Shown here one piece after another: positions 1 through 7,626 of a stretch of 20,783 nucleotides of DNA. Location: positions 1 through 20,783 of the forward strand of contig DBYC01000058.1 of NCBI GenBank assembly GCA_002310035.1. Reading direction: 5' to 3'. The position numbers and the translations under genes were made by a program. Source of the DNA: a bacterium UBP6_UBA1196 (lineage in GTDB: Bacteria; UBP6; UBA1177). Position 1 is the stretch's first letter. Each line of letters begins with the position of its first letter. The notes below the pieces were generated by a model. That model saw nothing but the letters and a program-made list of their open reading frames with translations, did no database searches and was not told where the DNA came from.

Positions 1-1059
1 TTTCGATGCTTTGCTGCGCTCCCACAAACCGATCAGCCAGAGTGCCGTAAAGCCGCGTCTGGAGAGGGTCTCAAGCTCTTCGTCGGGGATCCTGTCGAGA
101 GTGTGGATGTCGGCCGAATACTGCTTTGAAAGCTGGTCGAGCCATACAAAAATGTTTTTCGCGATCATTACGACTCGCGGCATCCAGAGCGAATCTTTCG
201 AGAAATTTTCGTTCTCAGGGTCGCCTTCGCCCCAGCCGGCAAGAGCATCTTTTGTCAGTGCCGGAAAATCGGCGCCTCCGCCAGGCCCGAAGACAGGTTT
301 TGTCTCCTCTTTTATGATGTCTGCCGAAAGAAGAAGCATTTTCGAAAAACGCGCCGAGATCTTAACTCCCCAGTTTTTGCGGATAAATTCAAGCTGACCC
401 GCCAGAGAGTTTGGCGAAGCCTTGAAGGGAGCGCGCAGAAGGTCGAGAACCGAAATTTTTTCGCCGCCGAAACCGATCTTGGGACTGCCCTCGAAAAAGT
501 TCTCGGTGAGATCGAAAAAGCGGCCGTAAGCCGGATTTTTCTCAAGATTTTCGTCTCCGAAAAGTTCGTCAAATTCGGAAAAAGCGGGGTTTTCGTTCGC
601 GATTTTAAGCAGAAGAACTTCTTCAAGTTCCGCAAGTTTATTGGGAACGCCCTCTGTCGAAGCAGCAAGGAACTCTGCTTCCGACATTCCGCCCGATGCG
701 ACTGCGCTTGTCGGAAATTCTCTGACAAAATCAAGCATCAATTTTTTGAAAGCGTCCGCCCCGATCTCACGCTCGGCAGATTCAAAAAGTTTTTCCGAAA
801 ACTGCGGAAAGATCTCGGTTCTGTAAAGGTGAAAAACGAAGTGGCTGATCTCATCGATAAGCCCCATTGCATAAAGGTTTCCGGGAGTTATGTGCTTTCC
901 GTTTTTTTCTGCGGCATACTTCGAATTGAGTTTGTACGCGAAATTTTTCGCAGCCGCAAAATCTGCAAAAACAATGTTTCCCATAATCGAAAAAAGTTCT
1001 TTTGAAAGTCCGAAACGCTCTCTTGCGAGGCGGTTCACATGAAAATGGTTCTTCTGCAT
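1..1059 (-). CDS. Alpha-amylase (GH13) family protein, N-terminal part, runs off the left edge
   Basis: An open frame of 353 codons starts with ATG at 1059 and is still open at base 1, so only the N-terminal part is present. I recognise the text pattern of the long bacterial alpha-amylase-family glycosidases: an alpha-helical N-terminal region of about 300 residues (with SPNSLAGQLEFIRKNWGVKI near residues 228-247), then the start of the catalytic barrel with VWLDQLSKQY and FTALWLIGLWERS near the window edge. The catalytic Asp/Glu/Asp residues would lie beyond base 1 and cannot be checked. No signal peptide is visible, so a cytoplasmic role on alpha-glucans is likely (inference). A weak GGA lies 8 bases before the start. 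It follows the YqeY gene by 28 bases and probably shares its promoter. Family assignment is fairly confident; substrate is unknown. Confidence 0.78.
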   Translation of the reverse strand, partial: MQKNHFHVNRLARERFGLSKELFSIMGNIVFADFAAAKNFAYKLNSKYAAEKNGKHITPGNLYAMGLIDEISHFVFHLYRTEIFPQFSEKLFESAEREIGADAFKKLMLDFVREFPTSAVASGGMSEAEFLAASTEGVPNKLAELEEVLLLKIANENPAFSEFDELFGDENLEKNPAYGRFFDLTENFFEGSPKIGFGGEKISVLDLLRAPFKASPNSLAGQLEFIRKNWGVKISARFSKMLLLSADIIKEETKPVFGPGGGADFPALTKDALAGWGEGDPENENFSKDSLWMPRVVMIAKNIFVWLDQLSKQYSADIHTLDRIPDEELETLSRRGFTALWLIGLWERSKASK

Positions 1060-1087
1060 ATTTTTTTCCGAAATTAAAAAATTTTTT

Positions 1088-1525
1088 TTAAGAAAGTGCT
1101 TTTTTTACTAAGCCGCTTGCCGTTTTTCCGTCAAACTGTCCGTCATATTTTTTCTTGAGTTCAGCCATGACAGCCCCCATCTGACGCGGCGACTTGTCGG
1201 GAAGTGTTGCTACGATTTCTTCAATAACTTTCGCAAGTTCTTCTTCGCTGAGCTGCTTCGGAAGAAGCGATTCAAGGATCTCTTTTTCACGCAGAGATTC
1301 GGTTTTGTCCTTGCCCATTTCTTCCATCAGCGCAAGGGTTTCGTTCACGTTTTTGAGGAATTTTTTGATCATCGCGATAGTTTCTGCGTCGGTCGTTTCG
1401 CGGTTTCCGTCGTTTTTGCCGACCATGACAGCCTCTGCGACCAAAGTCGAAAGGAGATTTCCTTTGACCGTATCTTTCTCAAGTTTCGCCTTCATCATCA
1501 TTTTTCTAAGTTCGCCAAGCAGCAT
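1088..1525 (-). CDS. GatB/YqeY domain protein
   Basis: A 145-residue protein matching the whole length of the stand-alone YqeY family (usual size about 148). Visible hallmarks are the helical N terminus with KGNLLSTLVAE, the ETIAMIKKFLKNVNE helix, ILESLLPKQLSEEEL, and the C-terminal block SPRQMGAVMAELKKKYDGQFDGKTAS. In GatB the same domain contacts tRNA in the Asp/Glu amidotransferase; the free-standing protein's role is unsettled. I chose ATG at 1525 rather than an in-frame GTG 12 bases upstream, because that GTG lies inside the GAGGTG ribosome binding site placed correctly for the ATG. It is the first gene after a strong promoter at 1568-1595, with the amylase-family gene following. Confidence 0.9.
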   Translation of the reverse strand: MLLGELRKMMMKAKLEKDTVKGNLLSTLVAEAVMVGKNDGNRETTDAETIAMIKKFLKNVNETLALMEEMGKDKTESLREKEILESLLPKQLSEEELAKVIEEIVATLPDKSPRQMGAVMAELKKKYDGQFDGKTASGLVKKALS

Positions 1526-1567
1526 TTTACACCTCACTGTTTAAAACCAATTAAAAAAGAACGAAAA

Positions 1568-1595
1568 AGTATAGTTGCAACTTTTTTGATGTCAA
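1568..1595 (-). promoter_or_regulatory. Sigma-70-type promoter for the YqeY/amylase genes
   Basis: On the minus strand TTGACA (1595-1590) is followed after 16 bases by TATACT (1573-1568). The start of transcription would fall near 1561, giving a leader of about 35 bases before the ATG at 1525. The -35 box is a perfect consensus and the -10 differs at one base. Its position after the stop of the preceding gene suggests that the YqeY gene opens a new transcription unit. Confidence 0.75.
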
Positions 1596-1643
1596 CGCAA
1601 AGTTGAAATTCTGTCTGAGTGAATATCGGTTTTTCTCTCTGAA

Positions 1644-2402
1644 TTACAGCAGCTTTTCCGCCACTTCGCGCCTGAAATCGTCGAAAGTCATGTCGTCGCG
1701 GATCCCGAAGCGGGTAAGCGCAAAGTCGTATTTGACCGGGTCATCCGGCACAATTTCTGCGTAATGTGAGGTTATTTCAAGCGCAGCATTGTAATTCGGA
1801 GCTTTTTTCGCAGTAAAACCAAGGATCTTAGCCGCTTTGAAGGCATGCGTGTCAAGCGGGACTACCAGTTTGGCAGGATCAGCCTTTGTCCAGCCGCCTG
1901 GATCGACCTCGTCGTTTCTTACCATCCAGCGGAAAAAAAGATTGAGCCTCTTGCAAGCGGAACCATCAGCCGGCGACGGAATAAGATAGGATTTTCGCGA
2001 AAGATTCATCTCGTCTGCAAATTTTTCCACGCCGCAGAGATAGAGATTTTCGAAGTTTCCGTATTCCTTGACAACATGCTTCATCCCGCAGAAAAGCCGC
2101 GCGATATCTTCGTCAGTCGTGAACCGGTGGACAAAACCTTTGTATATTTTGAGAAAATCCTTTTCACCGTGCGAAGTGACGAAATCGTAAGGTTTTCCCT
2201 CTATCGGAAGGAGGATCCTGTCGATAGATTTAAGGATCTGAGCGACTCTTCCGTAAGCGATTGATGAAGCCAAAAGTGCAATAATTTCACGATCTTTCAC
2301 TTCAGTATAGTCGTACAAAAACTTTAGAGGATCGGGATCGACAAGATTGCGTTTGTTGAGTTTTTTGTAGAGTGATTCTAGAAGATCTTTAAGTTCGTGC
2401 AT
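1644..2402 (-). CDS. TIGR02757 / DUF2400 family protein
   Basis: A 252-residue cytoplasmic protein that fits the TIGR02757 (DUF2400) family over its full length. Recognisable blocks are LLASSIAYGRVAQILKSI near residue 45, NLSRKSYLIPSPADGSACKR, LFFRWMVRNDEVDPGGW, LVVPLDTHAFKAAKILG and PVKYDFALTRFGI near the C terminus. The PLDTH motif and the VDPGGW block are the family's signature. From general knowledge the fold resembles the helix-hairpin-helix DNA glycosylase type, but no reaction has been established, so I give no function. The start ATG at 2402 lies only 4 bases after the stop of the upstream subtilase gene, so the two are almost certainly transcribed together, although there is no obvious functional link. 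Confidence 0.88.
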   Translation of the reverse strand: MHELKDLLESLYKKLNKRNLVDPDPLKFLYDYTEVKDREIIALLASSIAYGRVAQILKSIDRILLPIEGKPYDFVTSHGEKDFLKIYKGFVHRFTTDEDIARLFCGMKHVVKEYGNFENLYLCGVEKFADEMNLSRKSYLIPSPADGSACKRLNLFFRWMVRNDEVDPGGWTKADPAKLVVPLDTHAFKAAKILGFTAKKAPNYNAALEITSHYAEIVPDDPVKYDFALTRFGIRDDMTFDDFRREVAEKLL

Positions 2403-2406
2403 TTTT

Positions 2407-5061
2407 TTAGAGTGTCGTGACTGCGCAGCCGCTTGATTTTTTCTTCTTCGTTTTGTTGTCGTCGTCGCTGTAAGTCATATCTTCATCGGAATCCTCATCG
2501 GAAACAGCAGGTTCTTCATCGGAAGCGGTGTCGCCTTCTTCTGAAGCGCCAGAATCGCCTTCATCGGCTGTGTCGTTATCCTCATCGTTTTCCTCATCGT
2601 CTTCCTCGGTATCTGTTTCGTCAGGTTCGTTGACGGAGACACATCTCGATTTAACGCATTTTGCCTCGTCTTCAGGATCTCGGCAGTCTTCGTCACTTTT
2701 ACATGCTGTTCCGCAGATATTTTCCTTTCCGTTGTAAAGTTTGTGACATTTAGTTTTCATGTAACCAAGATCTCTGCATTCGCTGTCGTCTTCGCAATGC
2801 GGCAGGCAGATCTGCATCTCGTATTGACCGAATTTTACTTCTGCGCATTTGTTGGGACCGTCGTCGTCATCATTGCAGGAATAGTCGTTTTTGCACATAA
2901 TAAGGCATAGTCCGTCAGGCATTTCGGTCATACACATCGGCCGTTTGTATTTGCAGTCAGAATCCGATTCACACGGTCCCAACGGTTCCGACGGGTTGTT
3001 TTTGCAGAGTTTTGTCTTCGTGTCGCAGTGTGCTCTGCTTTCGTTGCAGTCAGAATCTTCCTTGCATTCCGGGAAACAAAGGCCGAGCTTTTCGTCTGAG
3101 CATGCAAACCCTTTCGGACACGGATGTCCGTCGTTGCATTCAAGCAGGCAGTCACTGTCGTAGTCGCCCAACGGAGCTGTTCCGTCCGGACAGGTGTAGT
3201 TGTCGTTTTTGATCGTGCAGTAGCCGTTTTTAAAATTGTATTTATTGTATTCGCCGCTCAGACATGCAACTTCGTCGCCTTTGAAATCAGCAGTTTCGCA
3301 GTCAGCATCTGCTTTGCATGATTTTGCGACCTTGGAGATGTCTTTTGCCAGACCTTCGTCGACTTTTCCGTCGCAGTTGTTGTCAAGATTGTCAGCTGTT
3401 TCCTTAGTTGTTTTTTCGCACATGTCGAGACCGGCTGCAAGTCTTGCCGCTTTGAGCAGGTTAAGTCTGCCGTAACCGTATTTTACGCTGTGGCCGTCTT
3501 CGTCGTAGAAACCGGTTTCCGGATTGACTTTGTCGGCGCTTCTGTGAAGGATGTCGACCGCCTCTTCAAGAGTAAGTTCCGGATTTACCGAGAAAATGAC
3601 ACCGAATGCACCGGTGATGACAGGAGTTGCCGATGATGTTCCGCTGAACTGGTTGGTGTAATCACTGTCAAGGTCACCGTAGCCTGTGAGATAGCTTGTC
3701 GCGATGCCGATAAGAGGTTGCATCGAAAGCGACGGAGCGACGATGTCGAGCATATCGCCGTAGTTCGAGTAAGTGACTCGAGTATCCCAAGCCGAGCTTG
3801 CACCGACTGTGACGACTTTGCTTTTTACTTTCTGGTCTCCGCGCTGAAGGTCGAATTCGTAGGAAAGAATGCCTGTGTATTCCGCGTCGATGCCGTCGTT
3901 GCCGCTTGCATAGACGATGACGCCGCCGAGACCCTTTCTTCCCTCTTCCATGAATTTTTTATGGCTTTCGATTTCGCCGGGGCTCGCTTCCACATAACCC
4001 ATAGCCGCCGAGGGGCCGAACGAACAGTTGATCGCTACGATTTCAGGATCTTTGGCATATTCCGTATAAACAGCCAACAACTTCGCGTCACTGGTGCTTT
4101 CCTGAGTTCCAATGCCGCCTTCCATGTAGGTTACAGGATAAATTCCGCACCACGGGCAGATGCCGACCGTTCCTATGTCGTTGCCTTCAGCAGCCGCGAC
4201 ACCCGCGCAGTTGGTTCCGTGCGAATAACCGTCAGGACCGTACATTCCGTTGTTTGAAACCTTTCCCGGGTTTCCTGATTCGCCTTCGTGAACCATGTTG
4301 TAGCCGTGCTCGAGTTTGTTTTTAAGATCTGGATGATCGAAATCGACACCGCTGTCCATGATCGCGACTTTGGTATTGGCGTCGAAACCGTCGAGCTCTC
4401 CGGCTTCGATCTGGTCATGGATAAACTGCATCGCCTCTTCGAACTTGACGTCAGCGTGTTTCAGGATGTCCATTTCCGTGACTTTATAACCGTTTCCCTG
4501 TGCTTCGTAACCGATTCCCTTTCCTGTGTTTTTCAGCGACCACTGGTAGCCGGCTTTGTAGTATTTGTCGTTAATCGGAAATTTAACCGGGTTTACCGAT
4601 TTGAGCTCAGACCTTCTGTGAAGGTTGGGAAAAGCGAATCCGTCGCCGTTCTCGACGATAGCCTGTGCGGTTTTAACGCTGTCAGCCGCGCCGTCGAATT
4701 CGACCAAGTTATAATCGTTCCAAAGTTCTTTGACTTTTACATCATATTTTTTCTCAATAAATTCAGCACTTTTCGTTCCGCGGTAAAAAATCGATGAATC
4801 CGCTATAACGATGTTCAAACCCGAAAGATAAACCGGGAGATTTCCTTTGTTATCATTGTCAATAACAATAAATTCGCTGCCCGAACGCCATTTGAGCGTG
4901 TAGTTTTCAGGTGCCTTCAAAGAAACTTCGTCGATTTTCGATGCAAAAATCTTTCCGTTTCTTATCAATTCAAAAAATGTTCCGTCGCTTCTGTAGACTT
5001 TTTCCGCAAAAAGATTGGCGCAGAAAAATGTAACAAGCGCGAAAAGGATAAACTTTTTCAT
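2407..5061 (-). CDS. Secreted subtilase (S8 peptidase) 1 with Cys-rich region and C-terminal SSGC tail
   Basis: An 884-residue exported serine protease. Residues 1-19 form a signal peptide (MKKF start, LFA-E cleavage). Residues 20-165 form an N-terminal region, possibly a propeptide. The S8 catalytic domain has Asp236 (IMDSGVD), His281 (SHGTNCAG), oxyanion Asn388 (ASGNDG) and Ser476 (FSGTSSATP), so it should be active. A MopE-like metal-site motif, DNLDNNCDGKVDEG, lies at 557-570. Residues 580-810 carry repeated Cys-x4-Asp-Cys modules, and 813-868 is almost purely acidic with Ser/Thr. The protein ends in four lysines then SSGCAVTTL, with Cys879 five residues from the end and no membrane helix. 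The start follows a GGAGG site. It lies 82 bases after the YchJ-like gene and 4 bases before the TIGR02757 gene. It is paralogous in plan to the subtilase at 7758-9908. Target unknown. Confidence 0.93.
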   Translation of the reverse strand: MKKFILFALVTFFCANLFAEKVYRSDGTFFELIRNGKIFASKIDEVSLKAPENYTLKWRSGSEFIVIDNDNKGNLPVYLSGLNIVIADSSIFYRGTKSAEFIEKKYDVKVKELWNDYNLVEFDGAADSVKTAQAIVENGDGFAFPNLHRRSELKSVNPVKFPINDKYYKAGYQWSLKNTGKGIGYEAQGNGYKVTEMDILKHADVKFEEAMQFIHDQIEAGELDGFDANTKVAIMDSGVDFDHPDLKNKLEHGYNMVHEGESGNPGKVSNNGMYGPDGYSHGTNCAGVAAAEGNDIGTVGICPWCGIYPVTYMEGGIGTQESTSDAKLLAVYTEYAKDPEIVAINCSFGPSAAMGYVEASPGEIESHKKFMEEGRKGLGGVIVYASGNDGIDAEYTGILSYEFDLQRGDQKVKSKVVTVGASSAWDTRVTYSNYGDMLDIVAPSLSMQPLIGIATSYLTGYGDLDSDYTNQFSGTSSATPVITGAFGVIFSVNPELTLEEAVDILHRSADKVNPETGFYDEDGHSVKYGYGRLNLLKAARLAAGLDMCEKTTKETADNLDNNCDGKVDEGLAKDISKVAKSCKADADCETADFKGDEVACLSGEYNKYNFKNGYCTIKNDNYTCPDGTAPLGDYDSDCLLECNDGHPCPKGFACSDEKLGLCFPECKEDSDCNESRAHCDTKTKLCKNNPSEPLGPCESDSDCKYKRPMCMTEMPDGLCLIMCKNDYSCNDDDDGPNKCAEVKFGQYEMQICLPHCEDDSECRDLGYMKTKCHKLYNGKENICGTACKSDEDCRDPEDEAKCVKSRCVSVNEPDETDTEEDDEENDEDNDTADEGDSGASEEGDTASDEEPAVSDEDSDEDMTYSDDDNKTKKKKSSGCAVTTL

Positions 5062-5087
5062 AACTCCTCCTATTAAAAACCAAAAAA

Positions 5088-5101
5088 CTTAAATATTTAA
5101 G
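5088..5101 (-). promoter_or_regulatory. Perfect 14-bp AT palindrome upstream of subtilase 1
   Basis: CTTAAATATTTAAG is a perfect palindrome in the 82-base gap between the YchJ-like gene and subtilase 1. On the minus strand it is followed directly by six T residues. It could be a weak terminator for the upstream genes or an operator for the subtilase. With only AT pairs in most of the stem, neither is strong. No convincing promoter of its own was found in this gap. Confidence 0.25.
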
Positions 5102-5143
5102 CAAAAAACGGGCTCGATTTTTTTATTCAATAAAATCATTAAG

Positions 5144-5638
5144 TTATGCATCTTTACCGCAGCACTTCTTATATTTTTTGCCGCTTCCGCAGGGGCATGG
5201 GTCGTTTCTTCCGATTTTGGGCGTCTCGCGTCTGACCTGCTCCGGCATGATCTGGGTCCCGTCCTCAAAGAACCATTTTCCGTCGATTTTTTTGAACATC
5301 GCGTGTTCGTGATGGCACTGCATTACGCCGTCAAGCATTGAAAACGCCTTAAAATCGACGCTTCCCGTCTCGTCGTCCTTGCCGCCCGCTTCGGTCCCTG
5401 TGATCTCGAGTTTTTTCCAGTCGGTTTTTCTTGACCATCTTTCGACCGCCTCTCTCGACATGTTGTCGGTCTGACCTGGAACGACAGTATCCATAATAAA
5501 ATCTATCTCGTGCGCCGCGAAAGCCGAATATCTCGCACGCATCAGCTCTTCGGCGGTTTCAGCGGTTCTTGTGCCTTTTATCAGCGGTTCACAGCATTCT
5601 TCATAATTTTTTCCGCTTCCGCAGTAACATTCAGCCAT
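5144..5638 (-). CDS. ychJ: YchJ-like protein with two SEC-C zinc motifs
   Basis: A 164-residue protein matching YchJ (UPF0225) from end to end. An N-terminal SEC-C motif (Cys4, Cys6, Cys15, Cys16: CYCGSGKNYEECC) is followed by the typical TAEELMRARYSAFAAHEIDF, a central NTF2-like domain with MQCHHEHAMFKK, and a second SEC-C motif at the C terminus (NDPCPCGSGKKYKKCC). SEC-C motifs bind zinc and in SecA mediate binding to SecB and ribosomes; YchJ's own role is not established. A clear AGGAGG site precedes the ATG. It follows the lipoprotein gene by 15 bases, so they form one unit. Its placement among exported proteins may be coincidence or may reflect an export-related role (inference). Confidence 0.9.
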   Translation of the reverse strand: MAECYCGSGKNYEECCEPLIKGTRTAETAEELMRARYSAFAAHEIDFIMDTVVPGQTDNMSREAVERWSRKTDWKKLEITGTEAGGKDDETGSVDFKAFSMLDGVMQCHHEHAMFKKIDGKWFFEDGTQIMPEQVRRETPKIGRNDPCPCGSGKKYKKCCGKDA

Positions 5639-5653
5639 TTTTTCCTCCTACTT

Positions 5654-6184
5654 TTACTTTAAGATCCATTTTTTATCCTGTTTCGAGAACTCGAACTCCG
5701 ATTTCTCGACGGTCGTTTCCGGTTTTATATACTGTTTTTCGGCGAGCGGCCTGAAAATTTCGTAGAGCTCGCCTTCGCAGACTGTTTTTATCTGATATTC
5801 CGCCATCGCGAACTTTCCTTTGTTCACAATTCCGGTGAAACGGTCGAAAACTGTCGAGCACACTTCGACCGTGCAGCGGTTTTTCTCGCACTTAAAAATC
5901 TTTTTTCCTTCTTCGGTCGCCTCGAACATCGGCATTTTTTTGCCTGCAGCCTCGACATAGACATCAGGCTTGAAAGTCAGATACTTTCCTGTCGCGATCG
6001 CCTTATAGACCGGCACATAGCTGGGATCCGTCATCGCGCCGAGATAGAAAGAGACACTCCTCCCCGGCATTTTTGCAAGACGCTCCTTGATCAAAGCCTC
6101 GGCCGTTTCTGGTTTCAGCGAGTTGTCCTCACCGCACGAAGCGAAAAGCAGCGCGGCAACGAGAAAAACAAAAAACTTTTTCAT
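5654..6184 (-). CDS. Small lipoprotein of unknown function
   Basis: A 176-residue predicted lipoprotein: MKKFFVF signal, lipobox LFASC with acylated Cys17, then GEDN. I do not recognise the mature domain. It holds a pair CEKNRCTVEVC near residues 100-110 and a further Cys in KTVCEGE, which could form disulfides in the periplasm, and a mixed beta-rich pattern to the C terminus. I chose ATG at 6184 because the in-frame GTG 6 bases upstream lies inside the GGGAGGTGA ribosome binding site. A strong promoter with a perfect TATAAT lies at 6208-6235. It is the first gene of a unit continuing into the YchJ-like gene and probably subtilase 1. An Asp after the lipobox at +2 (inner-membrane retention) is absent, so the outer membrane is the likelier location by the Escherichia coli rule. 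Confidence 0.82.
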   Translation of the reverse strand: MKKFFVFLVAALLFASCGEDNSLKPETAEALIKERLAKMPGRSVSFYLGAMTDPSYVPVYKAIATGKYLTFKPDVYVEAAGKKMPMFEATEEGKKIFKCEKNRCTVEVCSTVFDRFTGIVNKGKFAMAEYQIKTVCEGELYEIFRPLAEKQYIKPETTVEKSEFEFSKQDKKWILK

Positions 6185-6207
6185 AATCACCTCCCAAAAA
6201 ACGACGG

Positions 6208-6235
6208 ATTATAATAGAATTCGGATTTTTGGCAA
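6208..6235 (-). promoter_or_regulatory. Promoter for the lipoprotein/ychJ/subtilase 1 unit
   Basis: The minus strand reads TTGCCA (6235-6230), 16 bases, then TATAAT (6213-6208). Transcription should start near 6201, leaving a short leader before the ATG at 6184. It is divergent from the plus-strand promoter at 6334-6361. Confidence 0.75.
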
Positions 6236-6268
6236 GAAGCCGCCAATCGCCGCCGCCGCCAAATTTTT

Positions 6269-6310
6269 GTCGAAATATCGAAATCTCGAATTTTCGAAAT
6301 ATCGAGAGGC
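6269..6310. repeat. 42-bp element with TCGA every 8 bp (copy 1)
   Basis: TCGA tetramers begin at 6270, 6278, 6286, 6294 and 6302, exactly 8 bp apart, separated by four variable A/T-rich bases. The reverse complement matches 38 of 42 positions of the element at 19286-19327, with the same phase and the same GCCTC end. Each TCGA-N4-TCGA can fold as a 4-bp stem with a 4-base loop. A run of GCC triplets lies just to the left (6241-6260). It sits between the divergent promoters of the lipoprotein genes. No coding frame of interest crosses it. Confidence 0.8.
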
Positions 6311-6333
6311 GGCAAATCAAATTCTCGAATTTT

Positions 6334-6361
6334 TTGATTTAAAAAAATTTTCGTGTAGAAT
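6334..6361 (+). promoter_or_regulatory. Promoter for the plus-strand lipoprotein gene
   Basis: TTGATT (6334-6339), 16 bases, TAGAAT (6356-6361) on the plus strand. This places the transcription start near 6368 and gives a leader of about 50 bases rich in T, ending in a TGGAGG ribosome binding site before the ATG at 6419. Confidence 0.6.
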
Positions 6362-6418
6362 TTTCCGTTTATTTGGTTTTTTGGCTTTTTTATTTTTCTT
6401 TTTTTTGGAGGTTTTTTT

Positions 6419-7576
6419 ATGAAAAAGTTTTGGATGATCACGATGCTCCTTATCGCGGCTCTCTTCTTTGTAAGCTGCGGCGGCGGCGATGAAGAAGGAG
6501 ACAACAAGGAAGGCGAAAACACCTGTACAGAAAACGCTTTCAGATGCAACGACAAAATCGTACAGACCTGCAAGAATGTAGACGGCGAGCTTGTATGGAA
6601 GAACGTCAAACAGTGCAACGCTGACGAAACCTGCAACCAGACAACCGGAAACTGCGACAAAAACGAACCTGAGCAGCCGACCGACACCGGCGACACCACA
6701 GAAGCTGACACCGGCGACACCACAGAAGCTGACACCGGCGACACTCAGGACAATCCTGACACTGGCGACACCACTCCGAAGTGCGAACACAACAATCAGC
6801 AGACAGAATGCTATCAGCTTTTTATGTGTCTGAATGATTGTGCACAGGGTGATCAGGATTGCGCAAATACATGTTTCCAGAACAACACGGAACAGGCTTA
6901 CAATGACTATCTTGCATTCTTTGAGTGCAGAGACAACAAAGGTCATTGTCTTGACGGCAACCCTTCGAATAACGAAATCTTGGCTTGCATCGAAGCAAAC
7001 TGCTGTGATGAAGCAAACGCATGCTCGCTGCTTGCAGGCGGTAGCACAGAAGAGGCTGACGAAAGCTACAATTCACCTTATGGAACTGCCGAGCTTAATT
7101 TCTCGACGAATTATGTTTACACAAGCACATCGGATCAGAATCAGACTGGTTTCGTAGCTCCTTACGCTACCGGAACATTCGGCAACAACGGAACTCCTCT
7201 CAGCTCTGCTGATTCTTATGCTTTTGCAATGCTTGTTCAGGGACAGCAGCTTCAAGTTATACAGCAGATAGACTCAGAAAATGCAGTACTGATTATCTTC
7301 CCGTCTCTCAGTAATGCCACAGTCGGTTCAGGAAAAATTGCTCCGGAAAATGATGCCAAAGCGTGGATTTTTGTTTCCCAAGGTAATACTTGTGATCATG
7401 CTATCGGATCAGGCACTATCAATGTCACAGCTGCTGAAAATATATCAGCCGGCGGTGAAGGAAGCGAGCTGTCATTTACCGGCAGTGTAACTCTTTACAG
7501 CCCGAAAAATTATATGGAATACGGTGATGTAACTAATGCATTCAATCCGGCTTTGACCGCTTGCGATCCGATGTAA
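6419..7576 (+). CDS. Cys-rich lipoprotein with Asp-Thr-Gly repeat linker
   Basis: A 385-residue predicted lipoprotein and the only plus-strand gene in the window. The signal ends in lipobox FFVSC (Cys20) followed by GGGDEEGDN. A cysteine-paired module at about 35-80 (CTEN..RCND..TCKN..CNADETCNQTTGNC) resembles short Cys repeats common in myxobacterial exported proteins. It is followed by an Asp/Thr/Gly linker made of perfect 8-residue repeats (DTGDTTEA). A second Cys-rich region at about 123-205 has many paired cysteines (CLNDCAQGDQDC, NCCDEANAC). The last 180 residues are a Gly/Ser/Thr-rich, probably beta-structured domain that I do not recognise. A strong terminator follows. The start is supported by TGGAGG seven bases upstream. 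The exported Cys modules imply a surface or periplasmic role; function is unknown. Confidence 0.88.
   Translation: MKKFWMITMLLIAALFFVSCGGGDEEGDNKEGENTCTENAFRCNDKIVQTCKNVDGELVWKNVKQCNADETCNQTTGNCDKNEPEQPTDTGDTTEADTGDTTEADTGDTQDNPDTGDTTPKCEHNNQQTECYQLFMCLNDCAQGDQDCANTCFQNNTEQAYNDYLAFFECRDNKGHCLDGNPSNNEILACIEANCCDEANACSLLAGGSTEEADESYNSPYGTAELNFSTNYVYTSTSDQNQTGFVAPYATGTFGNNGTPLSSADSYAFAMLVQGQQLQVIQQIDSENAVLIIFPSLSNATVGSGKIAPENDAKAWIFVSQGNTCDHAIGSGTINVTAAENISAGGEGSELSFTGSVTLYSPKNYMEYGDVTNAFNPALTACDPM
6683..6744 (+). repeat. Perfect 24-bp tandem repeat (2.6 copies) inside the lipoprotein gene
   Basis: Units 6683-6706 and 6707-6730 are identical and a further 14 bases repeat the start of the unit. 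Each unit encodes DTGDTTEA and the array forms the flexible linker between the two Cys-rich parts. Base-level identity indicates recent duplication, and the copy number may vary between strains. Confidence 0.9.
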
Positions 7577-7599
7577 TCTGACACACAGATTCACTTTTC

Positions 7600-7626
7600 A
7601 GCCCCTCTCCGGAGGGGCTTTTTTTT
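7600..7626 (+). terminator. Rho-independent terminator of the plus-strand lipoprotein gene
   Basis: A perfect 8-bp stem (AGCCCCTC / GAGGGGCT, 7600-7607 with 7612-7619) closes a TCCG tetraloop of the stable UNCG class and runs into eight T residues (7619-7626). It lies 24 bases after the stop codon. There is no T run on the other side, so it should act only on plus-strand transcripts. Confidence 0.93.

Noticed and set aside
312..734. A 140-codon minus-strand frame rich in Arg, Ser and Phe
   Set aside because: It is a shadow of the amylase-family gene, which occupies another frame of the same strand without interruption from 1059 to base 1 and shows clear family motifs.
2407..2451. A frameshift hiding a membrane helix after the SSGC tail of subtilase 1
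   Set aside because: The stop is followed after 4 bases by the ATG of the well-supported TIGR02757 gene, so there is no room for a hidden tail. The other two tails also lack a hydrophobic continuation.
6187..6946. Minus-strand frames of about 185 and 209 codons antisense to the lipoprotein gene
   Set aside because: They run through the promoter, the repeat element and the repetitive linker, have compositions made by antisense reading (VSASVVSPV-type repeats), and lack ribosome binding sites.
7600..7626. Bidirectional terminator shared with subtilase 2
   Set aside because: On the minus strand the hairpin is not followed by a T run and lies about 130 bases past the subtilase stop, so only the plus-strand direction is supported.
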